The notes beneath the pieces are model-generated. The model ran no database searches and had not been told where the DNA came from. It worked only from the letters and a program-made list of their open reading frames with translations. Positions 19,185 through 27,868 of a DNA stretch of 64,000 nucleotides are shown one piece after another. The position numbers and the translations under genes are program-made. Source of the stretch: CAZFDT01 sp964518335 (GTDB taxonomy: Bacteria; Planctomycetota; Phycisphaerae; Phycisphaerales; Phycisphaeraceae); assembly GCA_964518335.1 (NCBI GenBank), contig CAZFDT010000001.1, forward strand, positions 113,936 through 177,935, in the 5' to 3' direction. Positions within the stretch are counted from its first letter, which is position 1; each line of letters begins with the position of its first letter.

Positions 19185-20022
19185 ACGGCACGCCCGCTTC
19201 GCGGAGGAACCGCACGATCGCCTCCTGCGTGACGGCGTGACGCGTGCCGGCGTCGGCTTCCCAACTGTTGTGCAGGGCGACGATGTGGCCGCTGCTGTTG
19301 ACCAGCGGCGCGCCGCTGTGGCCCCAGTAGGTCCACGCGTCATGGCGCGTGCGACCCAGGCTCTGATCGCCCAGGCGGTCGGCGTCGTGCGCGACGATGC
19401 GGCCCAGCGAAACGTGGAACGCCGCATAGGGCGACGGTCGCCCGTCCGGGTGGTATTGCGACGGGTTGCCGATGCACAGCACGAGCGTGTGGGCCGCCGC
19501 CGGTCGGGCCGCCAGCGTCGCGTGGGCGAATACATGCTCGCCGCGCACGCCCAGCAGCGCCAGGTCGAGCTTGTGGTTGATGGCGAAGCACGCGGCGACG
19601 ACGCGGCCGCCGTCGGCGAACTGCACGTAGGTCGGTCGGCCCAGCTCGAGCGCGACGTGCGCGTTGGTGAGGATGTCACCGCGCGCGTTGATGCACACGC
19701 CGCTGCCCGACCCGACGATGGCGCACGCCGGCCGCACTTGTTGGAGTGCAGCCAGCCACGCCGGATCATCGGCGACGTCCGGCGGCAGCGCGGCGGCCAC
19801 CGACGTGCGGATCGCCCCCGTGGGATACGACAGTTGACCCTGCGGCAGCGCCGCGCGCGACAACAGGCGAGTGCGGCCGTCAGCCGCTTCCGCCCGCCCG
19901 TCCAGCATGTCGCGGCCATATCGCCCCGCCATGAAGCTCATGGCGCCCACCGCCGCGATCCACAGCAGCACCCGCACGGCTCGCGCCGAGCGCCGCCGCG
20001 AGGATGGCGTCGCGTCAGTCAT
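19168..20022 (-). CDS. Membrane-anchored trypsin-like (S1) serine protease
   Basis: 284 residues from the ATG at 20022 (MTDATPSSRRRSARAV); an ATG at 20049 would overlap the upstream gene. One N-terminal transmembrane segment (VLLWIAAVGAMSFMAG). The catalytic triad is present: His in LTNAHVAL, Asp in NHKLDLALLG and Ser in WGHSGAPLVNSSG, the order of S1/HtrA proteases. No PDZ domain follows, so it is a minimal DegP-like or HhoA-like protease facing the periplasm. It lies 10 bp downstream of the FixJ-type regulator gene and is probably co-transcribed with it. Substrates are unknown. Confidence 0.85.
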   Translation of the reverse strand: MTDATPSSRRRSARAVRVLLWIAAVGAMSFMAGRYGRDMLDGRAEAADGRTRLLSRAALPQGQLSYPTGAIRTSVAAALPPDVADDPAWLAALQQVRPACAIVGSGSGVCINARGDILTNAHVALELGRPTYVQFADGGRVVAACFAINHKLDLALLGVRGEHVFAHATLAARPAAAHTLVLCIGNPSQYHPDGRPSPYAAFHVSLGRIVAHDADRLGDQSLGRTRHDAWTYWGHSGAPLVNSSGHIVALHNSWEADAGTRHAVTQEAIVRFLREAGVPFTVQP

Positions 20023-20032
20023 GCCCGCTACG

Positions 20033-20731
20033 TCAGTTGGCCGTCGCATCGGGCGGCGGGCTCGTGGGCGAGTGCCCGCCGCGGTCCGCCATCATGGCCA
20101 TGCGCACCAGCATGGCCACGCTGTCGGCCTCCATCTTCTCCATCACGTGGGCACGATGCACCTCGACGGTCTTGTGGCTCAGACCCAGCGCTTTAGCGAT
20201 GTCCTTGTTGAGCTTGCCCGCCACCACCATGCCCATCACCTCGCGTTCGCGCGGCGACAGGCGATCCATCCGCGCCCGCAGCTGCATCTCCGCCACCCGC
20301 GCCGCTCGCTGCCGCGCGTCCAGGTCGATGGCGTCATGCACGCGGTCCAGCAGCGTCTGGTCGTTGAAGGGCTTTTCGATGAAGTCGATCGCGCCCGCCT
20401 TCATCGCGCGGACCGCCACCGGCACATCGCCATGGCCCGTGATGACGATCACCGGCAGGTGAATGCCGTGGTCGGTCAACGCCTGCTGCAGGTCCAGCCC
20501 GCTCATCCCCGGCAGCCGCACGTCCACGATCAGGCAGCCGGGCATGTGCGGCTCGTAGCGATCCAGAAACTCGTCAGCCCCCGCAAAGGTTTCGGCGTGA
20601 AGCCCCACCGACTCAAGCAGCCACCGCAGCGACTCGCGCACGGCACGGTCGTCATCGACCACAAACACCGCCGGTTGCGGAACACTGGCCTCGCCCCTGT
20701 CGGACACCACGCTGGTCGCCACAGTTTTCAC
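20033..20731 (-). CDS. FixJ-family two-component response regulator (orphan)
   Basis: 232 residues with a GTG start at 20731, preceded by GGGAG at 10 bases. The receiver domain (FVVDDDRAVRESL, phospho-acceptor Asp in CLIVDVRLPGMSG, Thr/Lys switch residues in VITGHGD and IEKPF) is followed by a LuxR/FixJ helix-turn-helix (LSPREREVMGMVVAGKLNKD and KTVEVHRAHVMEKM). It should activate transcription when phosphorylated. No histidine kinase lies nearby, so its partner is encoded elsewhere. The serine protease gene follows 10 bp downstream on the same strand. Confidence 0.92.
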   Translation of the reverse strand: MKTVATSVVSDRGEASVPQPAVFVVDDDRAVRESLRWLLESVGLHAETFAGADEFLDRYEPHMPGCLIVDVRLPGMSGLDLQQALTDHGIHLPVIVITGHGDVPVAVRAMKAGAIDFIEKPFNDQTLLDRVHDAIDLDARQRAARVAEMQLRARMDRLSPREREVMGMVVAGKLNKDIAKALGLSHKTVEVHRAHVMEKMEADSVAMLVRMAMMADRGGHSPTSPPPDATAN

Positions 20732-20787
20732 GGGCAGGTCACTCCCGCACGGCTTCTCGACACTGCATTCTACGCACGATACCGCAC

Positions 20788-22707
20788 TCAGGCGCGCCGA
20801 CGGCCGGTGTCCCGCCGCAGCATCAGCAGACCCGCGGCCACCCATGCACTCAACAGACCCGGCTCGGGAATGATGACGAGATTCACTTCGCCCGACGTCT
20901 GGGTGTCCAGCGCGAACGCCAGGTGCGGCGACAGGGCCGGCAGCAACCCCAGCGTCAGACCAAGATCGGTGAGCGTGCCGCTGTAGTTGACCAGTCGCCA
21001 TGAGTCGCCGAGCTGGGCGTCGAGAAACGTGGCGGCGGCCGTGACGTGAAGCGTGCCGGCCAGGGTGAGATGGGTCACGCCGGTGATCAGGTCGTTGACG
21101 CCGCCGCCGACGGTGTGGTTGCCGCCATGCAGTTCGAAGGCGAGGATGGAATCGTCGTCGAGCGTCAGGGCGTTGTTGATGGTGAGCGTGCCCGACGACA
21201 GACCCGGTGCGATGGTTCCGCCGCTGCTGTTGACCGGTCCGTGGATGACGCCCGTGCCCCCGAGCGTCGCCCCGGCGGCGACCACCACCGTCGAGGACGA
21301 GACGAGTGAGCCGGTCACGAGCAGCCGGCCCTCGTGGACCTGGGTCTGGCCGGAGTAGGTGTTGGCCGCACTGAGTTCGAGCGTGCCGGCGCCGAGTTTG
21401 GTGAGCCCGCCGCCGCCCAGCGCTCCGGCCAGTTCCGCGTCCACGTCGGCCGAGCCGTCGCGCACATCCACAGGCCGCTGCTGCCCGTTTAGGAGGATCG
21501 GATTGCGGAAGATCAGCGTGGCGTCGGCGTCCGGCGCGGACAGGATGAACGTCGAGTTGCTCAAGGCGGTGCTGGTGGTTCTCAGGAAATTGTTCGTGCT
21601 GTTCCATGTGAGAGTGGTCGGGGTGGCGCTGCCGCCCAGATTGACGGTGCGGTCGGCGCCGTACGCGGCGAACCCGGCGCTGGCGTTGCCTGCGCCGCTG
21701 TCCGTGGTCAGGCGAACCTGGCCCGTGCTTGTTCCCAGAGCTCGTGTGAAGTCGTCGGCGGTCGCACCGTTGAGGTCGGCGCCGATGCCGATGACGCCGC
21801 CGCCGTGGACCGTGATCCGCGCGGGAGCGACGGCGCTGGCGGCGTTGTAGCGCAGGACGCCGTCGCTGACGATGGTTTCGCCGGTGTATGTGTTCGTGCC
21901 GCCCAGTTGCTGCGTGCCGGGGCCGGTCTTGGTCAATGCCATGAGGTTCGGGTTCGTTCCACTACCTCCGATATTGCCGTCAAAATCGGGCGATTCGCCC
22001 GCGGCGACGTGGAGCGTCAGCGTGCTCTGCGACGAATTGCCGTTGACGACCGACCCGCCCTGGCCGGTCGTGGCAAGCCCCGCGACAGTGAGCGTGCGTG
22101 GCGAAGCGGGAAAGTTGAGCGTCAGCAACCCGCTGCCGGCGGCGCTGCCCAGAGTGACGACATTGCTGCTTGCCAGGGCGTTGGCGACCCCGACCTGGAT
22201 GATGCCGCCTTGGATGCGGATGCCGCCGGTGACGGTCGAGGCGGTGTTCAACTGCAGCGTGCCAGCACCGGCTTTGGTGACGCCGACGCTCCCGCCGAGC
22301 ACGCCGGTGAAGGTGGTCGCGCGCCCTGTGGCGATATCGATCAGACCCACGCCGGTGTCTGCCAGTTCCACGCCGCCGCTGAAGGTGATCGTGCCTTCCT
22401 CGATGGTGATGCTGCGCGCCGAGGGCGTGCCGCTGCTGCTGATGGTGAACGTGCCCGTGGCGTCGCTGCCGGCGGAAAAGACGACGTCGCTTGCGGCGAC
22501 ATACGCGCCGGTGGCCGCGGCGCCGGCGGGATCGGTGGACCAGAACGCGCTGGCGCCCCACGTGCCGCTGGCCGTCGCACTCGCCGCCGCCCCCGGCGTC
22601 GCCCCGTCACTGTCCCAGTACAGCGTCGCGGCCAGGGCGTTGCCCGTCAGCGCAGCTGACAACCACAGCCCACCTGCCCCAAGAACCCGGCCTGCCGAAT
22701 TGTCCAT
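20788..22707 (-). CDS. Autotransporter-repeat PEP-CTERM surface protein
   Basis: 639 residues. Signal peptide near the N-terminus (GAGGLWLSAALTGNALA). The body is a right-handed beta-helix type sequence with autotransporter-associated beta-strand repeats such as LTKLGAGTLELSAANTYSGQ and VTKAGAGTLQLNTASTVTGG. The C-terminal PEP-CTERM signal is VIIPEPGLLSAWVAAGLLML then RRDTGRRRA. It should be exported, processed by exosortase and displayed or released. GGGAG lies 6 bases before the ATG. It is low in charged residues and rich in Gly, Thr, Ala and Ser, like other planctomycete surface beta-helix proteins. Confidence 0.88.
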   Translation of the reverse strand: MDNSAGRVLGAGGLWLSAALTGNALAATLYWDSDGATPGAAASATASGTWGASAFWSTDPAGAAATGAYVAASDVVFSAGSDATGTFTISSSGTPSARSITIEEGTITFSGGVELADTGVGLIDIATGRATTFTGVLGGSVGVTKAGAGTLQLNTASTVTGGIRIQGGIIQVGVANALASSNVVTLGSAAGSGLLTLNFPASPRTLTVAGLATTGQGGSVVNGNSSQSTLTLHVAAGESPDFDGNIGGSGTNPNLMALTKTGPGTQQLGGTNTYTGETIVSDGVLRYNAASAVAPARITVHGGGVIGIGADLNGATADDFTRALGTSTGQVRLTTDSGAGNASAGFAAYGADRTVNLGGSATPTTLTWNSTNNFLRTTSTALSNSTFILSAPDADATLIFRNPILLNGQQRPVDVRDGSADVDAELAGALGGGGLTKLGAGTLELSAANTYSGQTQVHEGRLLVTGSLVSSSTVVVAAGATLGGTGVIHGPVNSSGGTIAPGLSSGTLTINNALTLDDDSILAFELHGGNHTVGGGVNDLITGVTHLTLAGTLHVTAAATFLDAQLGDSWRLVNYSGTLTDLGLTLGLLPALSPHLAFALDTQTSGEVNLVIIPEPGLLSAWVAAGLLMLRRDTGRRRA

Positions 22708-22836
22708 CGATCGCTCCCGAAACAGAAGGAAAGGAACCCCGCCTCACACCGCCGCCCCCGAGACGGGCTGATTCATACGGGCAGATCCTACCTGCAACAC
22801 AGGCAGACGCCAAACGCCATCCCGTCCGCCCGCGCG

Positions 22837-23007
22837 GGTCTGCCCAATTTTCCGGGGGCGCTGGACGGTGGAGTCCGTCATGCCCGCGAAGGCGGGCATC
22901 CAGTGGCGTGGCCGGGGGCGTAGGGCGCGTCCTCTGGATTCCCGCCTTCGCGGGAATGACCGTCGGGGGGACACGTGCCGGCCAGCCCCCGGAGAATTGG
23001 GCAGACC
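22837..23007. mobile_element. 171-bp MITE-like element with terminal and internal inverted repeats
   Basis: Outer arms of about 27 bp (22837-22864 and 22982-23007) both read GGTCTGCCCAATTyTCCGGG inward. Inside them a second pair of inverted arms carries CCCGCGAAGGCGGG (near 22884) and CCCGCCTTCGCGGG (near 22940), each itself palindromic. There is no coding capacity. It occupies part of the 446-bp gap 22708-23153; the remaining flanks hold no gene or motif I recognise. Confidence 0.7.
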
Positions 23008-23153
23008 CCGCCCGCGCCATCGCCAGGGCAATACAGGCCGCATGGCGAAATAGCGAACTTCTGTGGCAGCAGCGAGTTGCGCGATTCGATGGGGTGACTC
23101 TGACGAGACCGCAGCCCTTTCGGGTTGGCCATGAAGATGGAACGCACACCTCG

Positions 23154-26100
23154 CTAACGTGCGACCTTTGGCTGGGATCGCCACGAATCCGTGAAGCCTT
23201 GGACACGAACCGTCTTGCCTCGCTGCAACACCACGCCGTAGCGACCGTCGAGCTGCACGCCTCGCACGGACATGTGCAACGCTTGGCGGTGGCTGAAGAA
23301 CACCAGGTCGTCGATACCTTCGCCCGTGATGTGAGCGCCGACCACGCGGCCTTCCCACACTATCGCCGTCGCGGCGAGCGGGAGCCGTCCTCGACTCAGG
23401 GGGCGCAGCACCGCCAGGTAGTTGCCCGGCCGCAGACGAGTGAGGCGCAGATGCTGCAGTTGCACCAGCTCCTCAGGCGCGCCACGGTATTCGATCAGCG
23501 GCATCGGCTCGGCCGTGGCGGCGTCGAACGCCTGTCCGGGCAGCAGCACCTGCAGGTCGACGCCGAAACGCCCCCGGAAGTGGAATCCCGAGCCCGCGTC
23601 GCCGCTGCACCCATCGGCCAGCACCTGCAGGTGCCAGTGCGACGCGACCGGCTCGGAAGGCCGCAGCTCGTCGTGGACCACGACATAGTCGCACCCGACG
23701 CGCAGCACCGACCGCACGTTGGCGGGCTTCGGCTCACTGTAGCGGCGATGCGCCTCGGCGATCAGTGAGTGGTGGCAGTCGTCACTGAGATAGATCGGTT
23801 CGCCGGGACCAATGATAGTGGGGTGAACGCCCTGCACGAAATCTAGGCCGGGCAGCGCGGCGAAGCGCTCGACACGGCCGGCGGACATCGGCGTGTGCGT
23901 CTCGCCGAACGACAGCGTGCTGTGCCGCCAGACCTCGCCGGCCTCGCCGCCGTCGAATACCAGCGGCCGGCCGTCGGCGAACAGCAGGAAACTGCCCTCG
24001 CTGCCGTGGTAGCGGTACCCGCCCGGGCCCTGCTTGAGCAGGAGGTAGAGCTCGTCGGGCTCGCCGACGCGGTCGCGCATCACGGCCCCGAAGCCCTCGA
24101 GCCGGCGGCTGACGAGCGCGGGCATCTGCAGCGGCGGTTTCAGGGCGTCTGGGTCGAGCGCGGCGAACAGCAGCGGCAGATTGCCGAACGCCCCGCCGTC
24201 GGCGCCGCAGGCGCGGTAGGCCCACAGCAGCTCGTCGGCGAAGGCGGGGTCACTGCAGCGGTAGAGCGTCGCCATGAGCGCGAAGTGCTCCGGAATGGGC
24301 CGGCCGATCGTGGCATGGTCGCCGATGGGCGGGATGCGCCGGGCCTTGGGCAGCTCGTCGTAGGGACGGTCCGACCCCTCGCGCAGCGTCGCGGCGTCGG
24401 CGGGATACGGAGGGGTCAACAGCAGCACGCCCCAGCGCAGGAAGTCCTTGAGTCGCGGGATTGCCGTCGGGTCCATCGCGCCGTGGCGGGCCAGGTGGAA
24501 CGTCAGGTTCGTGCGGCACTTGAGGGCCTGCAGGTAGTAGCACGCGGGGTTCTCGTACCACTTGCCGCTGCCGGGCGTGCAGTAGGTGTCGAGCGAGCGG
24601 CGCATGAGGCCCGCGGCGTGGGCGACGAAGGTGTCGGCATCCGGGTTGCCGCGAAACACCAGCCCGATCGTGCCCACGACATCGACGCGGTCGGCCTCGA
24701 AGTTGGCGTTGCGCGAGCCCAGCCGCCAGTTCATCAGGTCCGGCTCACTGTAGAGGTGGCCCATGAGCATGAGGAACTGCCGCACCAGCCGCTCCTCGTC
24801 GGGCGTGAACGCGCCGCTGGGCGCGATCAGGTCGTAGTCCTCGGCCCACTGCGTGACCGGGCGCGCTCCCACAGGCGAGTACATGTCGCCGAACTCGCGG
24901 CCGAGCAGGCTCATGCGCGCACGGATGTGCGCGACGCCCACCAGCTCGCGCTTCTTCCGCCACGCCACGAGCGGGTCGCCCTCGACGGCGAAGCGCACGC
25001 CCGTGGCCGGGCCGGGCACGTTTTCACCGGCGATCTTCGACCAAATCGCGTCGAAAGGCGGCGCGTACTTCTTGCGCCGCAGCGAGAGCAGCTCATCGCG
25101 CTTCACCACCACCGACGGCCGCGGGTGGCGGTCCTGCTCGTCGAGGCGCCAGTCCTTGAACTCCTGCAGCCGCGGCGACGAGAGCTTGTGCTGCACCACC
25201 GACAGCTCGGGGATGGGCAGGTCCAGTGCAGCGCGGGTCGAGGCGAGGATGCCCCACTGACGCTGCCCGTCGAAGAAGCCGAAGCGGAAGAGGGCGTCGC
25301 CGCCGCGGGTGGTGCGGGCGGTGATCATCGAGATGGTGGACCCGACCATCTCGGGGTAGGGCCAGTCGAGCTCGCGGGCCTCGGGGGCGTCGCCGGGTCC
25401 GTTGCAGATGGCCTCGAAGGCGCGGTCGATCCACTCGCCGCGACGGACGGTGAACACGGCGATCGCGTCGTGGTTGTCGTCGCCGGCGGTCGCCATCGCA
25501 TAGGCAAAGCCCTGCGGCGGAACCCACCACGCCACCGACTCCTGCAGCCGGGCCAGCTCGCGGTCCTCGGCGGCCAGCGGCTCCCAGCGATAGCGTTCAT
25601 CGGCCTTCCAGTGCAGGTGGCCCCGCCCGCCGACGCACTCGGGCAGCGAGAACTCGAACGCCGCGTCCTCCAGAGCCGGGCACGTCTCGCGCACGAGCAG
25701 GTAGCGCTCGCCATGGTGGGCGGTCAACTCTACGCTGTACGTATCGCCCTGCCCCAGGCTGTAGTCGATGCGCACGGTGAGGATCAGCGGCCCACTGCGC
25801 ACGAGGTTGGTGGTGCGATCGAGCACGCGCCGCCCCGGCGGCAGGCGCAGTTGTCCGTGGCCGCGCCACACACTGTCGGCGCCGCGCAGACCCAGCAGCG
25901 GGGCGGCGCCGTCGCTGCAGTGGCCCCAGGGGATGCGGAACTGCACCTCGCCGGTGTCGATGATGGCCGTTGCGCCGCCCGGCTCGACCTGCGGCGTCCA
26001 TGCGGGCGGCGTCTGCCCCGTCGACGACCGATGATAGATCGCCCACCAGCGATCACTCACCCCGAGGAGGTCGGTGAAGAACGTGAGCGTTCTGTCGTCG

Positions 26101-26684
26101 ATTTGAAAAGGCTGCGCAACGCCAGGCCGCGCCGAGTCGAGCACGAGCAGCTCGTCGGCGGAGACGTTAAGGTCCACTGTCACGGGCTGTCGCGGGAAGT
26201 CGTAGTGGAACGGGTTGTGCAGCGGGACGACGCGGACGAGCCGACACGCGACACCCTCGTGCGTGAGCGAGTCGGGAAATGGGCAGGCCATGGTGCGCGG
26301 CGGGGCGCTGTGCCACGGCGGATCGATGCACAGGTTGAGGGTCGTGGCCCGCCCCGGCTCGACGACGACGCCGTGGACGAGGAAGCGTGTGGCGATGTCG
26401 TGCTGCAGTGGACCGAGTCGCACGGCCAGGAACTCGTGCCGCCCCGCGGGCACGGCGTCGAGGTGGAACCGCCCGTCGCTGTCGGTGCGACCGCCCATCG
26501 CCGCCTGCTCGCCGATCGTCGGGTAGTAGTGCATCGCCGGGTCGAGGTACGTCGCCGGGTCGCGCTCACCGACCTCGACGCGCAGACCCAGCACGACCTC
26601 GGCGTCGGCAACTGGCGACCCGTCGGCGTGACGTAGCGACCCGGCGACGGAACCTGTCAGTGGCAAGGGGGACGCGATATGCAT
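23154..26684 (-). CDS. Heparinase II/III-like polysaccharide lyase with carboxypeptidase-regulatory-like N-terminal domain
   Basis: 1,176 residues from the ATG at 26684 (MHIASPLPLTGSVAGSLRHA). Residues 10-110 look like a carboxypeptidase-regulatory-like beta domain (VAGSLRHADGSPVADAEVVL and GRTDSDGRFHLDAVPAGRHE). The central part is helical, like an (alpha/alpha) toroid (KWYENPACYYLQALKCRTNL). The last third is beta-sandwich-like, with GYRYHGSEGSFLLFADGRPL and HSTLSFGETHTP, reminiscent of the heparinase II/III-like C-terminal domain. I infer a uronate-containing glycan lyase, moderately sure. No signal peptide is visible, which is odd for such an enzyme. The promoter region is shared with the divergent regulator. 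Confidence 0.6.
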   Translation of the reverse strand: MHIASPLPLTGSVAGSLRHADGSPVADAEVVLGLRVEVGERDPATYLDPAMHYYPTIGEQAAMGGRTDSDGRFHLDAVPAGRHEFLAVRLGPLQHDIATRFLVHGVVVEPGRATTLNLCIDPPWHSAPPRTMACPFPDSLTHEGVACRLVRVVPLHNPFHYDFPRQPVTVDLNVSADELLVLDSARPGVAQPFQIDDRTLTFFTDLLGVSDRWWAIYHRSSTGQTPPAWTPQVEPGGATAIIDTGEVQFRIPWGHCSDGAAPLLGLRGADSVWRGHGQLRLPPGRRVLDRTTNLVRSGPLILTVRIDYSLGQGDTYSVELTAHHGERYLLVRETCPALEDAAFEFSLPECVGGRGHLHWKADERYRWEPLAAEDRELARLQESVAWWVPPQGFAYAMATAGDDNHDAIAVFTVRRGEWIDRAFEAICNGPGDAPEARELDWPYPEMVGSTISMITARTTRGGDALFRFGFFDGQRQWGILASTRAALDLPIPELSVVQHKLSSPRLQEFKDWRLDEQDRHPRPSVVVKRDELLSLRRKKYAPPFDAIWSKIAGENVPGPATGVRFAVEGDPLVAWRKKRELVGVAHIRARMSLLGREFGDMYSPVGARPVTQWAEDYDLIAPSGAFTPDEERLVRQFLMLMGHLYSEPDLMNWRLGSRNANFEADRVDVVGTIGLVFRGNPDADTFVAHAAGLMRRSLDTYCTPGSGKWYENPACYYLQALKCRTNLTFHLARHGAMDPTAIPRLKDFLRWGVLLLTPPYPADAATLREGSDRPYDELPKARRIPPIGDHATIGRPIPEHFALMATLYRCSDPAFADELLWAYRACGADGGAFGNLPLLFAALDPDALKPPLQMPALVSRRLEGFGAVMRDRVGEPDELYLLLKQGPGGYRYHGSEGSFLLFADGRPLVFDGGEAGEVWRHSTLSFGETHTPMSAGRVERFAALPGLDFVQGVHPTIIGPGEPIYLSDDCHHSLIAEAHRRYSEPKPANVRSVLRVGCDYVVVHDELRPSEPVASHWHLQVLADGCSGDAGSGFHFRGRFGVDLQVLLPGQAFDAATAEPMPLIEYRGAPEELVQLQHLRLTRLRPGNYLAVLRPLSRGRLPLAATAIVWEGRVVGAHITGEGIDDLVFFSHRQALHMSVRGVQLDGRYGVVLQRGKTVRVQGFTDSWRSQPKVAR

Positions 26685-26718
26685 TGACAATAGTCTAATA
26701 TCAAGTGATAATAATCTA
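26684..26718 (+). promoter_or_regulatory. Divergent promoter/operator between lyase and regulator genes
   Basis: TTGACA (26684-26689), a 17-bp spacer and GATAAT (26707-26712) form a near-perfect + strand promoter only 5-6 bp before the ATG at 26724. A pseudo-palindrome TAGTCTAATATCA-AG-TGATAATAATCTA (26691-26718, 10 of 13 positions symmetric) covers the -10 region and fits a dimeric repressor. On the minus strand TTGGTT-N18-TATTAG would serve the lyase gene. Neither gene has a Shine-Dalgarno sequence. Confidence 0.6.
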
Positions 26719-26723
26719 AACCA

Positions 26724-27836
26724 ATGCCGCTTATTGAAGAATTCCAAGAGGCTTCATCGCCCCGCAAGCACGCCCACATCCGTGACGTGCTGCGGCGGGA
26801 GATCGTGTCGAGCGTGCTTGCACCCGGCGCACAACTGCCGACGCGGGACGATCTTATGGTTCGCTTCCACGCCAGCAGGGCCACGGTGCAGCGTGGACTG
26901 ACGCGACTGATCCGCGATGGGTTCGTCCAAGCCCGCGGCCGGGGCGGCACGTACGTCGTGGACCACCCGCCGCATCTGTACCACTACGGCCTGCTGCTGC
27001 CGGGCCGGCCCAACAGTCCCAATTGGTCGCGATTCTGGACCGCTCTCGACCACGAGGCCGCCGCCTTGAGCGTCCGCGGCCCGCGCCGGGTCCGGGCGTT
27101 CTACGGCATCGACGAGCACACCGACACACACGCATACAAGCGACTCGCTCGCGCCGTGCGAGGGCAGCGTCTGGCCGGGCTGGTGCTGGTCATGCCCCCG
27201 CAGATGCTCGCGCACACCGCGGCCCTGCGCCGTCGCGGGCCGAACTGCCCCGCGGTGGCCATCGCCCAGCCGCATCAAGGCGGCGACGTGCCCGTGGTCG
27301 CGCTGGATGGCGAGTCGTTTGTCAGCCAGGCGTTGGAGCATCTGGCCGCGCGGGGGCGGCGACGGATCGCGATCCTCGCCGTGCCCGGCCAGCCGCCCGA
27401 GACGCTCGAACTGTGGCGGGCCGGCATCGCGTCGCGCGGCATGACGACCCGCCCGGCGTGGGTCCAGGCCGTCGCACCCGCCCATGCCGCGTGGGCTTCC
27501 CATGTCGTGCAACTGCTCGCCGCCGGGCGAGAGGCCCCCGACGGGCTGATCGTCACCAACGACAACCTGGTCGAGTCCGCCGCCGCGGGGCTGATGGCGG
27601 CGGGCGTGACGGTGCCCGACGCCATGGACGTGGTGGCTCACTGCAATTTCCCCCGCCCAGCCCACAGCGTGCTGCCCGTGCGACACCTGGGCTACGACGC
27701 CCGCGAGGTGCTGGAGGTGTGCCTGGACCTGATCGAGCGGCAGCGGGGGGGCGAGCGTGTGCCGAGTGCAAGCTTCATTGAAGCTCGCTTTGCGACGGTC
27801 GCCGAACGCGTCCTTCAGCCGGAGTTTCCACCCTGA
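26724..27836 (+). CDS. GntR-type regulator with LacI-like sugar-binding domain (AraR-like)
   Basis: 370 residues. The N-terminal winged helix (IRDVLRREIVSSVLAPGAQL, PTRDDLMVRFHASRATVQRG) is GntR-like. Residues about 90-360 form a periplasmic-binding-protein-like effector domain (RRIAILAVPGQ, DGLIVTNDN, VVAHCNFP), as in AraR-type regulators. It is expected to repress until a sugar binds. It is the first gene of an operon with the acetylesterase and acyltransferase genes, and the palindrome overlapping its promoter is a likely autoregulatory operator. It is clearly paralogous to the regulator at 33573 (shared LGYDAREVLE and VVAHCNFP segments). The ATG at 26724 appears leaderless. Confidence 0.88.
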   Translation: MPLIEEFQEASSPRKHAHIRDVLRREIVSSVLAPGAQLPTRDDLMVRFHASRATVQRGLTRLIRDGFVQARGRGGTYVVDHPPHLYHYGLLLPGRPNSPNWSRFWTALDHEAAALSVRGPRRVRAFYGIDEHTDTHAYKRLARAVRGQRLAGLVLVMPPQMLAHTAALRRRGPNCPAVAIAQPHQGGDVPVVALDGESFVSQALEHLAARGRRRIAILAVPGQPPETLELWRAGIASRGMTTRPAWVQAVAPAHAAWASHVVQLLAAGREAPDGLIVTNDNLVESAAAGLMAAGVTVPDAMDVVAHCNFPRPAHSVLPVRHLGYDAREVLEVCLDLIERQRGGERVPSASFIEARFATVAERVLQPEFPP

Positions 27837-27868
27837 CGACGATCGTCCGCCAATCCGAAGCCCCGTCG

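Noticed and set aside
23008..23153. Cyclic-di-GMP or other riboswitch between the MITE and the lyase gene end
   Set aside because: The region lies at the 3' end of the minus-strand lyase gene and lacks the conserved core of known riboswitches.
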